Shown here one piece after another: positions 9,422-18,955 of a stretch of DNA of 64,000 nucleotides (position 1 is its first letter; every line of letters begins with the position of its first letter). Source of the DNA: an uncultured Litoreibacter sp. (GTDB lineage Bacteria > Pseudomonadota > Alphaproteobacteria > Rhodobacterales > Rhodobacteraceae). Where the stretch lies: assembly GCA_947493265.1 (NCBI GenBank), contig CANLQL010000002.1:682001-746000 (forward strand), read 5' to 3'. The position numbers and the translations under genes are program-made. The notes under the pieces are model-generated. The model was given only the letters and a program-made list of their open reading frames with translations. It had not been told where the DNA came from and made no database searches.

Positions 9422-10666
9422 ATGGCATCTTTAACGCGACATAAATTTGGGTATAAGGCCTCCGGTATGGATGGATCCAAAGTCAGATCGCTCAGTGGCG
9501 GCGTAAACCAAAGCGGTTTGCGCGACCATAACGAACGCCTTCTGCTGTCCATGCTGCAACGCAATGGTCCCATGCCCGGAAGTGATCTGGCGCGCCTTGC
9601 CAGACTGTCGCCGCAAACGATTTCGGTCATTCTTCGCAAACTGGAAAATGACGGGCTTTTAGAACGTCAGGCTCCGGTGCGGGGGAAGGTGGGCAAGCCG
9701 TCTGTTCCAATGGCGTTAGCCCCGGATGGGGTGTTTTCGCTTGGCGTCAATATCGGGCGGCGCAGTGCCAAGATCGTCTTGATGGATTTTGTCGGCAATG
9801 TCCGGGCAGAGACTTCAACCAGTTTTAGGTATCCTCTGCCCGCCGAGATATTTTCGTTTCTCAAACGCGGGTTTGAAGAATTGTCCAGTGTGCTGTCGCC
9901 GGATCTGCGGGAACGGATTTGTGGCGTCGGTGTCGCGGCCCCGTTTGAATTGTGGAACTGGCACGAGATGGTTGGGGCCTCGGCGGAGGAGTTTTCGCTT
10001 TGGAAAGGCGTCAGCTTCCAGGAGGAGATCGCCGAATTTTTCGACATGCCGGTTCATGTGGTCAATGACGCGACAGCGGCTTGTCGAGCGGAACATATTT
10101 ATGGGCGCGGCAAAGAGTTTCGCGATTACGCCTATTTCTTTGTTGCAGCCTTTGTCGGCGGCGGCATCGTCTTGAACCATTCGGTCTTTGAAGGCCATCA
10201 AGGCAATGCGGGATCACTGGGGTCTTTGCGGAGTGTCGGGCCGAACGGTGAAAGCAGGCAGTTGATCGATATCGCCTCTATCCATTTGCTGGAGGCGCGG
10301 TTGGTTGAGGTTGGCCTGGACCCCAAGGGCCTCTGGGCGAGCGATGATTGGAGCCCCTATGAGCGTTATGTGGAACCCTGGATTCGCCAAACCGCGCAGG
10401 AGCTTGCCAAAGCCGCGTTATCGACCTGCGCGGTGATCGACTTTGAAGCGATCATCATCGACGGCGGTCTTCCATCAGACGTGAAAAAGACGCTGGTGGA
10501 ACGGACGCGGCGCTATCTTCTGAACCAGGATATTCGCGGGTTGATCCCCCCACAGATCGAGGCGGGGGATATGGGGCGCAAGGCGCGTGAAATCGGGGCC
10601 GCCTGCGGTCCGATCTGGTCGCAATTTCTGCTCAAATCAAATGCGGGTCTGTCAGACCCAAGCTAG
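9422..10666 (+). CDS. ROK family transcriptional regulator
   Basis: N-terminal wHTH (LLSMLQRNGPMPGSDLARLARLSPQTISVILRKLENDGLL) plus ROK kinase-like domain; divergent from the sugar ABC operon. Confidence 0.88.
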   Translation: MASLTRHKFGYKASGMDGSKVRSLSGGVNQSGLRDHNERLLLSMLQRNGPMPGSDLARLARLSPQTISVILRKLENDGLLERQAPVRGKVGKPSVPMALAPDGVFSLGVNIGRRSAKIVLMDFVGNVRAETSTSFRYPLPAEIFSFLKRGFEELSSVLSPDLRERICGVGVAAPFELWNWHEMVGASAEEFSLWKGVSFQEEIAEFFDMPVHVVNDATAACRAEHIYGRGKEFRDYAYFFVAAFVGGGIVLNHSVFEGHQGNAGSLGSLRSVGPNGESRQLIDIASIHLLEARLVEVGLDPKGLWASDDWSPYERYVEPWIRQTAQELAKAALSTCAVIDFEAIIIDGGLPSDVKKTLVERTRRYLLNQDIRGLIPPQIEAGDMGRKAREIGAACGPIWSQFLLKSNAGLSDPS

Positions 10667-10736
10667 GGCTAAAACCGGACAGGCTTTACATTTCTGATCG
10701 CTCTGCGAGGGTTGCCCCAATGCAGTTTGCGGGGGC

Positions 10737-12608
10737 GTGACGATGACTGATTTTCTTCTCTTGGCATTTATCTTTCTGATTGCTGGCGTTCTGGCTGTAC
10801 CTATCGCGTCGCGGCTGGGGCTCGGGTCCGTGTTGGGTTACCTGATTGCGGGTATCGTGATCAGTCCGATCCTTGTGCTGCTGCATGTCGATGTTATCTC
10901 CATCCAACACTTCGCCGAGTTCGGCGTGGTCATGATGCTGTTTTTGGTCGGGCTGGAGCTGGAGCCGAAGCTGCTCTGGTCAATGCGCGCGCGCCTGTTG
11001 GGATTGGGCGGCGGTCAGGTCGGTATCACGACCCTTGTGGTGATGGCGGCAGCAATGCTGATGGGGCAGGTCTGGAGCGTGGCGCTTGCAATCGGCCTTG
11101 TGATGGCGCTGTCCTCAACGGCGATCGTTTTGCAGACTTTGGGCGAAAAGGGCCTGATGAAAAGCGACGGCGGGCAATCAAGCTTTTCGGTTTTGCTGTT
11201 TCAGGATATTGCCGTGATCCCGATGCTGGCGCTGGTGCCATTGCTCGCACTACCAGAACTCAGCGAGGCCTTGTCCCACGGGGCCCATGGAGATGAGGAC
11301 GGGCATGGCGCATCAATGAGCCTTGTTGACGGCTTGCCCGGATGGGGCGTGGCATTGGTGACCTTGGGTGCAATTGCAGCGGTCATTCTTCTTGGATCAT
11401 TTCTAACGGGCCCGATTTTCCGGTTTATTGCGGGGGCACAATTGCGTGAACTGTTCGTGGCCACAGCGTTAATGATGGTGATCGGGATCGCCTTGTTGAT
11501 GACGCTTGTGGGCCTGTCGCCGGCATTGGGAACGTTTCTTGCAGGCGTGGTTCTTGCAAATAGCGAATACCGGCACGAACTGGAAAGCGACATCGATCCA
11601 TTCAAAGGCCTGCTTTTGGGACTGTTCTTCATGACAGTTGGTGCAGGGATCAACTTCGGGCTGCTCTTTAATAATTTCGCGCAGATCATCGGTCTGACCT
11701 TGGGATTGATCGCGGTCAAGGCGCTGGTGCTTTATGGCCTTGCGGTCGCGTTCAAACTTGGAGGATCTGATCGGTGGCTGTTCGCGCTTGGCTTGGCGCA
11801 GGCGGGCGAATTCGGATTTGTTCTGCTGTCCTTTACCGTCGCCAATGCGGTGATCCCGACGGAGCTTGCTGACCGGCTGTTGCTGATTGTTGCAGTTTCC
11901 ATGCTGCTGACCCCGGCCTTGTTCATCTTATACGATAAGGTCATCGCGCCAAGGTTCGGCGTCGCGGACGAGCGGGAGATGGACGAGATTGAAGACCACA
12001 GCGACATCATCATCGCCGGTCATGGCCGGGTCGGTGGGATCGTCAGCCGTCTGTTGCGGGGCAGTGGGCTTTCCCCAACCGTGATTGATTTCAGTGCGCG
12101 GCAACTGGAGATGCTCAAAGCCTTCGACGTGCAGGCTTACTATGGCGATGCGACGCGCCCGGACCTTTTGGCGTCTGCTGGTGTCGCAGATGCCAAGCTT
12201 TTCGTCATTGCAATTGATGGCAAGGAACAGATCACCGAGCTGGTGAAATATTTGCGTCACACCTATCCCGATTTGCACATCGTGGCGCGGGCCGTTGATC
12301 GCAACCATGTCTATGATCTTTGGGCCGCCGGGTGTCGCGATATCATTCGGGAGACTTACGACAGCTCCCTCAGGATGGGACGGTCTACCATCGAAGCGCT
12401 GGGCTATTCACGAGATCAGGCCGACCGGATCGTCAAAGTGTTCAGCGATATCGACGCGGAGGGGATGTTGATGGCCGCCGAACATTACGATCCGGCGATC
12501 CCGCCTATGGAAAACGAAAAATACCTTGCGTCGATCCGGGAACGTCGCGGGGACTATGAGGCGCAGATGGCAGAAAATATTCGGGCAATCATGGCAGAGA
12601 AAATCTGA
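10737..12608 (+). CDS. Monovalent cation:proton antiporter-2 (CPA2/Kef-type) with TrkA-N domain
   Basis: 623 aa, many TM helices; MMLFLVGLELEPKLLW; C-terminal DIIIAGHGRVGGIVSRLLRGSG NAD-binding RCK domain. Confidence 0.9.
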   Translation: MTMTDFLLLAFIFLIAGVLAVPIASRLGLGSVLGYLIAGIVISPILVLLHVDVISIQHFAEFGVVMMLFLVGLELEPKLLWSMRARLLGLGGGQVGITTLVVMAAAMLMGQVWSVALAIGLVMALSSTAIVLQTLGEKGLMKSDGGQSSFSVLLFQDIAVIPMLALVPLLALPELSEALSHGAHGDEDGHGASMSLVDGLPGWGVALVTLGAIAAVILLGSFLTGPIFRFIAGAQLRELFVATALMMVIGIALLMTLVGLSPALGTFLAGVVLANSEYRHELESDIDPFKGLLLGLFFMTVGAGINFGLLFNNFAQIIGLTLGLIAVKALVLYGLAVAFKLGGSDRWLFALGLAQAGEFGFVLLSFTVANAVIPTELADRLLLIVAVSMLLTPALFILYDKVIAPRFGVADEREMDEIEDHSDIIIAGHGRVGGIVSRLLRGSGLSPTVIDFSARQLEMLKAFDVQAYYGDATRPDLLASAGVADAKLFVIAIDGKEQITELVKYLRHTYPDLHIVARAVDRNHVYDLWAAGCRDIIRETYDSSLRMGRSTIEALGYSRDQADRIVKVFSDIDAEGMLMAAEHYDPAIPPMENEKYLASIRERRGDYEAQMAENIRAIMAEKI

Positions 12609-12621
12609 TGGCGCAGCTGTC

Positions 12622-13056
12622 CTAGACGCCCGCGATTTTTGACAGGCAGTGGCGCAGAATGCGCCGTTCATCGGGGGTAAATTCTGCCATCATTTGTGCA
12701 TCAAAACTCCGCGCGGTGTCATAGAGGTCGGCAAAGACTGCATCCCCGCGTTTTGTCAGGCGCAGAGTTTCCTGACGGCGGTCCTCGTCGTCTTGCTGAC
12801 GCGCCAAAAACCGTTTGGCTTCGAGTGCAGCGACGGCACGGCTGACCTTGGTTTTGTGAACGCGGGCGCGGTCGCAGATTGTCTTGGCGCGCATCGGTCC
12901 GTACCGACCCAAGTGAAACAGCACCCGCCATTCGGTTCTCAGCATTCCGTATTTTGCCCGGTAGATTTTCTGGAAGGCAAGGCTGGACGTCTCAGCCGCG
13001 AGGTTCAGCAGATATGGGGTAAAATCGCGCAGATCATATTCGTCGGAGTGTTGCAT
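12622..13056 (-). CDS. MarR family transcriptional regulator
   Basis: MQHSDEYDLRDFTPYLLNLAAETSSLAFQKIYRAKYGMLRTEWRVLFHLGRYGPMRAKTICDRARVHKTKVSRAVAALEAKRFL; divergent from hmgA; start trimmed from 13251. Confidence 0.87.
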   Translation of the reverse strand: MQHSDEYDLRDFTPYLLNLAAETSSLAFQKIYRAKYGMLRTEWRVLFHLGRYGPMRAKTICDRARVHKTKVSRAVAALEAKRFLARQQDDEDRRQETLRLTKRGDAVFADLYDTARSFDAQMMAEFTPDERRILRHCLSKIAGV

Positions 13057-13072
13057 CGGCGAAGTTTGAGGC

Positions 13073-13094
13073 TTGTTAGTTACAAAAGCAACAA
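13073..13094. promoter_or_regulatory. Candidate MarR-family operator between the regulator and hmgA
   Basis: TTGTTAGTTACAAAAGCAACAA with TTGTT/AACAA inverted half-sites in the 71-bp divergent intergenic region. Confidence 0.4.
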
Positions 13095-13127
13095 ATACCG
13101 TTTTGAGGTCGCAACGAAGGAAACGCC

Positions 13128-14489
13128 ATGAAAACGCAAACGGACATATCGGGCCTGACACAGGCTGCCAGCCATCTGGGCTCAACACCGGGATATATGT
13201 CGGGGTTTGGCAATGATTTCGAAACGGAAGCGCTTCCGGATGCGTTGCCACAAGGTCGAAACAGCCCGCAGAAATGCAATTATGGCCTGTATGGCGAACA
13301 ATTGTCCGGCACGGCTTTCACGGCACCCAGTCATCAGAATGAACGCACGTGGTGTTACCGCATCCAACCTTCGGTCAAGCACACGCACCGGTTTGAGCGC
13401 ATTGATCTGCCGTATTGGAAATCGGCACCGCATGTCGTCGATGATGTGACTTCGCTCGGACAATACCGCTGGGATCCGGTGCCCCATGATGACGCGCCGC
13501 TGACATGGCTCACGGGTATGCGCACAATGACAACGGCAGGGGATGTGAACACACAAACCGGCATGGCCAGCCATATCTACCTGGTCACGCAAAGCATGTC
13601 AGACAGCTATTTCTATTCAGCCGATAGCGAGCTTTTGGTTGTGCCGCAGGAAGGTCAATTGCGGTTCTGCACAGAGCTTGGCGTGATCGATATCGGCCCG
13701 CAGGAAATTGCAATGCTTCCACGCGGGCTTGTCTACCGGGTGGAGGTTCTGGAAGGGCCATGCCGCGGGTTCGTCTGCGAAAACTACGGGCAGAAATTCG
13801 ATCTGCCGGGGCGGGGGCCAATTGGGGCAAACTGCATGGCCAATCGGCGCGATTTCAAAACTCCGGTTGCGGCCTTTGAAGACCGGGACGCGCCATCAAC
13901 CGTGACTGTGAAGTGGTGTGGGCAGTTTCACCAGACAACCATTGATCATTCCCCTCTGGATGTCGTGGCATGGCATGGCAATTATGCACCGTGGAAATAT
14001 GACTTGCGCACCTACTGCCCTGTGGGGGCGATCCTGTTTGATCATCCTGACCCGTCGATTTTTACGTTATTGACGGCTCCATCTGGTGTGGAGGGCACGG
14101 CGAATATCGATTTCGTCCTTTTCCGCGACCGCTGGATGGTGGCCGAAGATACATTCCGTCCGCCTTGGTATCATAAGAATGTCATGTCCGAGTTGATGGG
14201 AAATATCTACGGGGTCTATGATGCAAAACCGAAAGGCTTCGTGCCCGGTGGTATGTCGCTGCACAATATGATGTTGCCCCATGGCCCGGACAAAAATGCC
14301 TTCGACGGGGCGTCCAATGCCAAACTGGAACCGGAGTACCTAGCCAACACGATGAGCTTCATGTTTGAGACCCGGTTCCCGCAGCATCTGACAGAATTTG
14401 CAGCGAAAGAAGCGCCGCTGCAGGATGATTATATCGACTGCTGGACGTCGCTAGAGAAGAAGTTTGACGGTACGCCGGGTAAAAAGTGA
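13128..14489 (+). CDS. hmgA: Homogentisate 1,2-dioxygenase
   Basis: [46 protein letters not shown] and [15 protein letters not shown] are typical HGD motifs. Confidence 0.96.
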   Translation: MKTQTDISGLTQAASHLGSTPGYMSGFGNDFETEALPDALPQGRNSPQKCNYGLYGEQLSGTAFTAPSHQNERTWCYRIQPSVKHTHRFERIDLPYWKSAPHVVDDVTSLGQYRWDPVPHDDAPLTWLTGMRTMTTAGDVNTQTGMASHIYLVTQSMSDSYFYSADSELLVVPQEGQLRFCTELGVIDIGPQEIAMLPRGLVYRVEVLEGPCRGFVCENYGQKFDLPGRGPIGANCMANRRDFKTPVAAFEDRDAPSTVTVKWCGQFHQTTIDHSPLDVVAWHGNYAPWKYDLRTYCPVGAILFDHPDPSIFTLLTAPSGVEGTANIDFVLFRDRWMVAEDTFRPPWYHKNVMSELMGNIYGVYDAKPKGFVPGGMSLHNMMLPHGPDKNAFDGASNAKLEPEYLANTMSFMFETRFPQHLTEFAAKEAPLQDDYIDCWTSLEKKFDGTPGKK

Positions 14490-14581
14490 TGGGCATGCTG
14501 TCTGTGGAATAGCTTGCAAACAGGGGGCTGTCACCCTAGCCTGATGCCATCAGAAATGGAGATTTTATGACCCGTTAAAGT

Positions 14582-14601
14582 GGGGTGCAGCAACGCACCC
14601 C
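14582..14601. other. Hairpin in hmgA-rsgA intergenic region
   Basis: GGGGTGC-AGCAAC-GCACCCC perfect 7-bp stem; no clear U-tract. Confidence 0.5.
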
Positions 14602-14726
14602 GATGCATATTCCGAACGTCCAAACGCTCTGGAGAAGATATCTCTGGGCGGTGTTCGCATATGTGAAAATCTTTAATGATATCTCTGCCGAAGCACCCCT
14701 TCGGCACCACATGAAAGCTTCATAAA

Positions 14727-15803
14727 ATGACACGGGACTATTCCCAATTTCTTCCTTCTGCCGAGAAAAAGAGCCCTGAAAAATCCATTATTTCCCCATT
14801 GAATGCAATGGGTTGGCAAAGTTTCTTCGCACAACAAACCGATATAGATGCGTTGCAGTCCACACCGCCGGTGCGGGTGGTGGAGGTTCATCGCAACGGA
14901 CTGCATGTGCTTGGTGATGGCATCGACACCGTCGTTCCACCGGGGCCAGATGCGACGGTGGGCGACTGGATGCTTCTGGATACGGAACAACCGACCCAAA
15001 GCCGGGTGCTGGAGCGAAAAAGCCTGATCAAACGCCGTGCACCGGGGCATGATCGGCGCGTGCAATTGATCGCTGCCAATATCGACACCGCGTTTATCGT
15101 CACGTCCTGCAATCAGGACTTCAACGTCGCCCGGTTGGAGCGCTATATCGCGCTGGCGTTTGAAGCAGATGCCGACCCGGTAATTCTTCTGACAAAACTT
15201 GATCTGTGTGCAGAGCCAGGTGGCTATATTGAACAGGCGAAGGCGATCTCCGATCTGGTGCCTGTTGTGGCACTGGATGCGCGTGGCGAGGATCCAAAGA
15301 CGATGCTGTCAGACTGGTGCAAACCCGGAAAGACAGTCGCCTTCCTGGGCTCGTCCGGTGTCGGAAAATCGACTTTGACCAATGCTTTATCGGACGATCT
15401 TGAGATCGAAACCCAGGCCATTCGTGAGGATGATGCCCGTGGGCGGCACACGACCACAAGGCGGCAATTGCACTTTGTCCCAGGCGGCTGCGCCGTTCTG
15501 GACACGCCGGGAATGCGGGAGCTGCAATTGACCGATGCGGCGTCCGGTGTGGGCGACGTATTTGCCGATCTTGAAACGCTGTCGGCCGGGTGCAAATTTC
15601 GCGATTGCCAACATCTGAGCGAGCCGGGCTGCGCCGTCACAGCGGCACTTGCGGCGGGGGATATTGATCAGGCACGGTTTGAGCGGTGGCAAAAATTGAT
15701 TGCCGAAGACAAGTTCAATTCCGCCACATTGGCGGAGCGGAAATCCAAGGATAAATCACTTGGCAAGATCATTCGTCAGATCAACAAAATCAAGAAGAAA
15801 TAG
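14727..15803 (+). CDS. rsgA: Ribosome small subunit-dependent GTPase A
   Basis: Circularly permuted GTPase: LLTKLDLC (G4), FLGSSGVGKSTLTNAL (G1), DTPGMREL (G3), zinc-binding C-terminal CKFRDCQHLSEPGCAV. Confidence 0.93.
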   Translation: MTRDYSQFLPSAEKKSPEKSIISPLNAMGWQSFFAQQTDIDALQSTPPVRVVEVHRNGLHVLGDGIDTVVPPGPDATVGDWMLLDTEQPTQSRVLERKSLIKRRAPGHDRRVQLIAANIDTAFIVTSCNQDFNVARLERYIALAFEADADPVILLTKLDLCAEPGGYIEQAKAISDLVPVVALDARGEDPKTMLSDWCKPGKTVAFLGSSGVGKSTLTNALSDDLEIETQAIREDDARGRHTTTRRQLHFVPGGCAVLDTPGMRELQLTDAASGVGDVFADLETLSAGCKFRDCQHLSEPGCAVTAALAAGDIDQARFERWQKLIAEDKFNSATLAERKSKDKSLGKIIRQINKIKKK

Positions 15804-15927
15804 GCAACCTGCTGTGGCCTTTGCTCAACAAATGCGAAGGGCGCAGCCTCCAGACGGTGACAAACGATGGAATGTGGCCTGATTTGCTTTAAGTTACACA
15901 GAAGCGAACAGAATTGAGGGCAGGTAA

Positions 15928-16902
15928 ATGAGCGGACTTTTGGCGTTGCTGGACGATGTGGCCGCGATTGCAAAGCTGGCGGCGACGCAGCTGGATGATA
16001 TTGCGGCCTATGCGGGCAAAGCCGGGACGAAAGCGGCGGGCGTCGTTATTGATGATGCCGCCGTCACGCCAAAATACGTGACCGGATTGCCTGCCGCCCG
16101 CGAATTGCCGATTGTCTGGAAGATCGCGCGGGCCTCTATCTTCAACAAGCTGGTTATCTTGCTGCCTGCGGCTTTGCTTTTGAACGCGTTCTTTCCGTGG
16201 ATGTTGACGCCGCTTTTGATGCTTGGTGGGTGTTATTTGTGTTTCGAGGGGGCAGAGAAGGTCTGGCACCTGTTTGTGCCTCACAAGGAACACCACGAAA
16301 AACCTGCTGAAACCCTGGACGCGGCTCATCTGGAAGAAACCCGTGTCGCCGGTGCAATCAAAACAGATTTCATTTTGTCGGCAGAGATCATGACAATTTC
16401 GTTGTCGACCATCGACAATGACAGTGTGTGGATTCAAGGCGCGGCCTTGGCCATCGTGGCGATTGGGATCACCGCGCTTGTTTACGGGGCAGTTGCGCTT
16501 TTGGTGAAGGCCGATGATGCAGGTCTGAAATTGACCCAGATTGGTCGTTGGGCTGGTACACGCGCGCTTGGCCGCGGGATCGTGCGATCCATGCCGGCGG
16601 TGATGGCGATTATTGCAACGGTCGGGACGGCAGCAATGTTATGGGTTGGCGGGTCGATCATTGTGCATGGGATCAAAGACCTGGGCTGGCCGTTCCTTTA
16701 TGATGAGATTCACCACTTCGCAGAAATAGTCGCGCATTCAGCAGGCAGTGCGGAAGGCTTCGTGAAGTGGCTTGTAACGGCGACAGGTGACGGCATTATC
16801 GGACTGGCACTTGGCTTCGTGTTGATCCCGATTGTGACCAAAATCCTCAAGCCGATCTTCGTCATGTTTACCAAGTCAGACGCAAAAGCTGGCGGGCATT
16901 GA
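15928..16902 (+). CDS. DUF808 domain-containing membrane protein (YedI/MutK-like)
   Basis: MSGLLALLDDVAAIAKLAATQLDDIAAYAGKAGTKAAGVVIDDAAVTPKYVTG is the family N-terminus. Confidence 0.9.
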   Translation: MSGLLALLDDVAAIAKLAATQLDDIAAYAGKAGTKAAGVVIDDAAVTPKYVTGLPAARELPIVWKIARASIFNKLVILLPAALLLNAFFPWMLTPLLMLGGCYLCFEGAEKVWHLFVPHKEHHEKPAETLDAAHLEETRVAGAIKTDFILSAEIMTISLSTIDNDSVWIQGAALAIVAIGITALVYGAVALLVKADDAGLKLTQIGRWAGTRALGRGIVRSMPAVMAIIATVGTAAMLWVGGSIIVHGIKDLGWPFLYDEIHHFAEIVAHSAGSAEGFVKWLVTATGDGIIGLALGFVLIPIVTKILKPIFVMFTKSDAKAGGH

Positions 16903-16915
16903 TCAAGGCGTCCGG

Positions 16916-17947
16916 CTAGGCAAACGCGATTTGGGCTTTCACTGCTTTCGTGCGGTCTGACGCCAATTCGAACGCTTCGACCGCGTCTTTCATCGGCAGG
17001 GTATGGGTGATCAGCGGTTTGACGTCGATCAGGCCTTTCTGCATCAGCTCCACCCCGGTGAAGAATTCTGCGTGAAAGCGGAAGGAGCCTTTCAACTGCA
17101 ACTCTTTCGCGGTCATGGCTTGCACCGGCAACATCATATCGCCGCCCAGTCCCAGCTGCACAATGGTCGCACCGGGACGCAATGCGGGGATCGTGCTGGC
17201 CAACGCTGTGGCGACGCCAGAGCATTCAAACAACACGTCAAAATGCCCTTTGTCGCTGGCGAACTTGTCCAGCGCACCTTGGTCTTCGGCGACATTAATT
17301 GTGGCATCCGCGCCGATCTTGCGCGCCATATCAAGGGTGAAAGGGGTGATGTCAGTTGCGATGATCTCGGCGGCTCCGGCCCGGCGGGCGACCAGAATAC
17401 ACAACATGCCGATTGGGCCGCAGCCGGTGACCAGAACCCGCTTTCCGACCATATCACCTGCTTGTTTTGCGGCGTGCAGGCAGACGGCGAGTGGTTCACC
17501 CACAGCCGCTTCGCCAGCGCTCAGGCCATCAGCGACGGCGCATTGCGTCGCATCGGCTACAAGCGCTTCGCGGAACGCGCCCTGAATATGTGGGAACGGC
17601 ATGGCAGAGCCGTAAAAGCGCATATTCAGGCAATGGTTATGCGCACCGATATGGCAATATTTGCAGTCATGGCAGGGACGGGACGGCGACACCGCCACAA
17701 GCTGACCCACGGATAATCCCGTAACGCCGTCGCCCAAAGCGGTGATGTGACCCGCCACTTCATGACCCAAGATCATTGGCTCCTTCAAGCGCACCGTGCC
17801 AAACCCGCCGTGGTTGTAGTAGTGCAGGTCCGAACCGCAGATGCCGCCTGCAGCCATGCGGATCGACACTTGTCCGGGGCCGGGATCTTCTGAGGCGACG
17901 TCTTCAAGTCTCAGGTCTTTGGCCGCGTGGGCAACGATCGCTTTCAT
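16916..17947 (-). CDS. idnD: L-idonate 5-dehydrogenase-like zinc alcohol dehydrogenase
   Basis: MKAIVAHAAKDLRLED...GGICGSDLHYYNHGGFG...GHEVAGHI; CHDCKYCHIGAHNHC zinc motif; divergent from idnO-like SDR. Confidence 0.85.
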   Translation of the reverse strand: MKAIVAHAAKDLRLEDVASEDPGPGQVSIRMAAGGICGSDLHYYNHGGFGTVRLKEPMILGHEVAGHITALGDGVTGLSVGQLVAVSPSRPCHDCKYCHIGAHNHCLNMRFYGSAMPFPHIQGAFREALVADATQCAVADGLSAGEAAVGEPLAVCLHAAKQAGDMVGKRVLVTGCGPIGMLCILVARRAGAAEIIATDITPFTLDMARKIGADATINVAEDQGALDKFASDKGHFDVLFECSGVATALASTIPALRPGATIVQLGLGGDMMLPVQAMTAKELQLKGSFRFHAEFFTGVELMQKGLIDVKPLITHTLPMKDAVEAFELASDRTKAVKAQIAFA

Positions 17948-18022
17948 CTGTGTCCTCGGTATATTCTGGGGCGGATTGGTCGTGGTGACGGATGCACCGG
18001 TTGACGTGTTGGTTGACGGTAA

Positions 18023-18034
18023 GTTACCGGTAAC
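18023..18034. promoter_or_regulatory. GntR/IdnR-like operator in idnD/idnO divergent promoter
   Basis: Perfect 12-bp palindrome GTTACCGGTAAC in context AAGTTACCGGTAACAT, located between a TTGACG (18013) and ATAAAT (18035) promoter-like pair. Confidence 0.7.
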
Positions 18035-18082
18035 ATAAATCTGTTGCAACTCAGCGTCGAGCAGAAATTCCAGGGAGACTTC

Positions 18083-18856
18083 ATGACCAATTCAGCCGCT
18101 TTATTCGACCTCACGGGGACACGCGCCCTGATCACCGGATCCTCGCAAGGGATTGGCTTCGCCTTGGCGAAAGGGCTGGTGGGTGCGGGGGCCGAGATCG
18201 TGCTCAACGGTCGCAATACCGAGAAACTGGACGCGGCTGCCGAAAAGCTTCGTGAAGGAGGTGCAACGGTCCACAGCCTCGCTTTCGATGCCACAGATCA
18301 CGCGAAAGTTCGCGCGGCCGTTGATGGTTTTGAGGCGGACACCGGGCCGATAGATATTCTGGTCAACAATGCCGGGATGCAGCACCGGACACCGTTGGAG
18401 GATTTTCCTGCGGATGCGTTTGAAAAGCTGCTGCATACCAATATCACCAGCGTATTTAACGTGGGCCAAGCCGTGGCGCGGCATATGATCGGGCGTGGCA
18501 AAGGCAAGATCATAAACATTGCGTCTGTGCAGACGGCCTTGGCCCGTCCGGGGATCGCGCCATACACCGCCACAAAAGGGGCCGTTGGCAACCTGACCAA
18601 AGGCATGGCCACGGATTGGGCGCAGCACGGGTTGCAATGCAACGCAATCGCGCCGGGCTATTTCGACACGCCGTTGAATGCTGCGTTGGTTGCTGATCCG
18701 GAATTCACGACTTGGTTGGAAAAGCGGACGCCTGCTGGCCGCTGGGGCAATGTTGAAGAACTTGTCGGGGCCTGTATCTTCCTTGGATCAGCTGCATCAA
18801 GCTTTGTGAACGGCCACACACTTTATGTGGATGGTGGGATCACCAGCTCTCTCTAA
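18083..18856 (+). CDS. idnO: SDR family oxidoreductase, gluconate 5-dehydrogenase-like
   Basis: ALITGSSQGIGFALAKGL, NNAGMQHR, YTATKGAVGNLTKGMATDWA; start trimmed from 18044. Confidence 0.85.
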   Translation: MTNSAALFDLTGTRALITGSSQGIGFALAKGLVGAGAEIVLNGRNTEKLDAAAEKLREGGATVHSLAFDATDHAKVRAAVDGFEADTGPIDILVNNAGMQHRTPLEDFPADAFEKLLHTNITSVFNVGQAVARHMIGRGKGKIINIASVQTALARPGIAPYTATKGAVGNLTKGMATDWAQHGLQCNAIAPGYFDTPLNAALVADPEFTTWLEKRTPAGRWGNVEELVGACIFLGSAASSFVNGHTLYVDGGITSSL

Positions 18857-18955
18857 CTATTTGCTGAAAAAGCAATTTAGCGTATATCTTTAGGGATAGC
18901 TCACGTGCCAGCGGTGCGTGGTTTGATGGTGTGTGTCAGTTCGCGAGAGGGGAAC

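Noticed and set aside
11201-11719. 172-aa minus-strand ORF inside the Kef-type antiporter
   Set aside because: Antisense shadow ORF; the plus-strand protein has a clear family match.
18861-18878. TTGCT-GAAAA-AGCAA-TTT as idnO terminator
   Set aside because: Only a 5-bp A/T-rich stem and a short T-run; too weak to claim.
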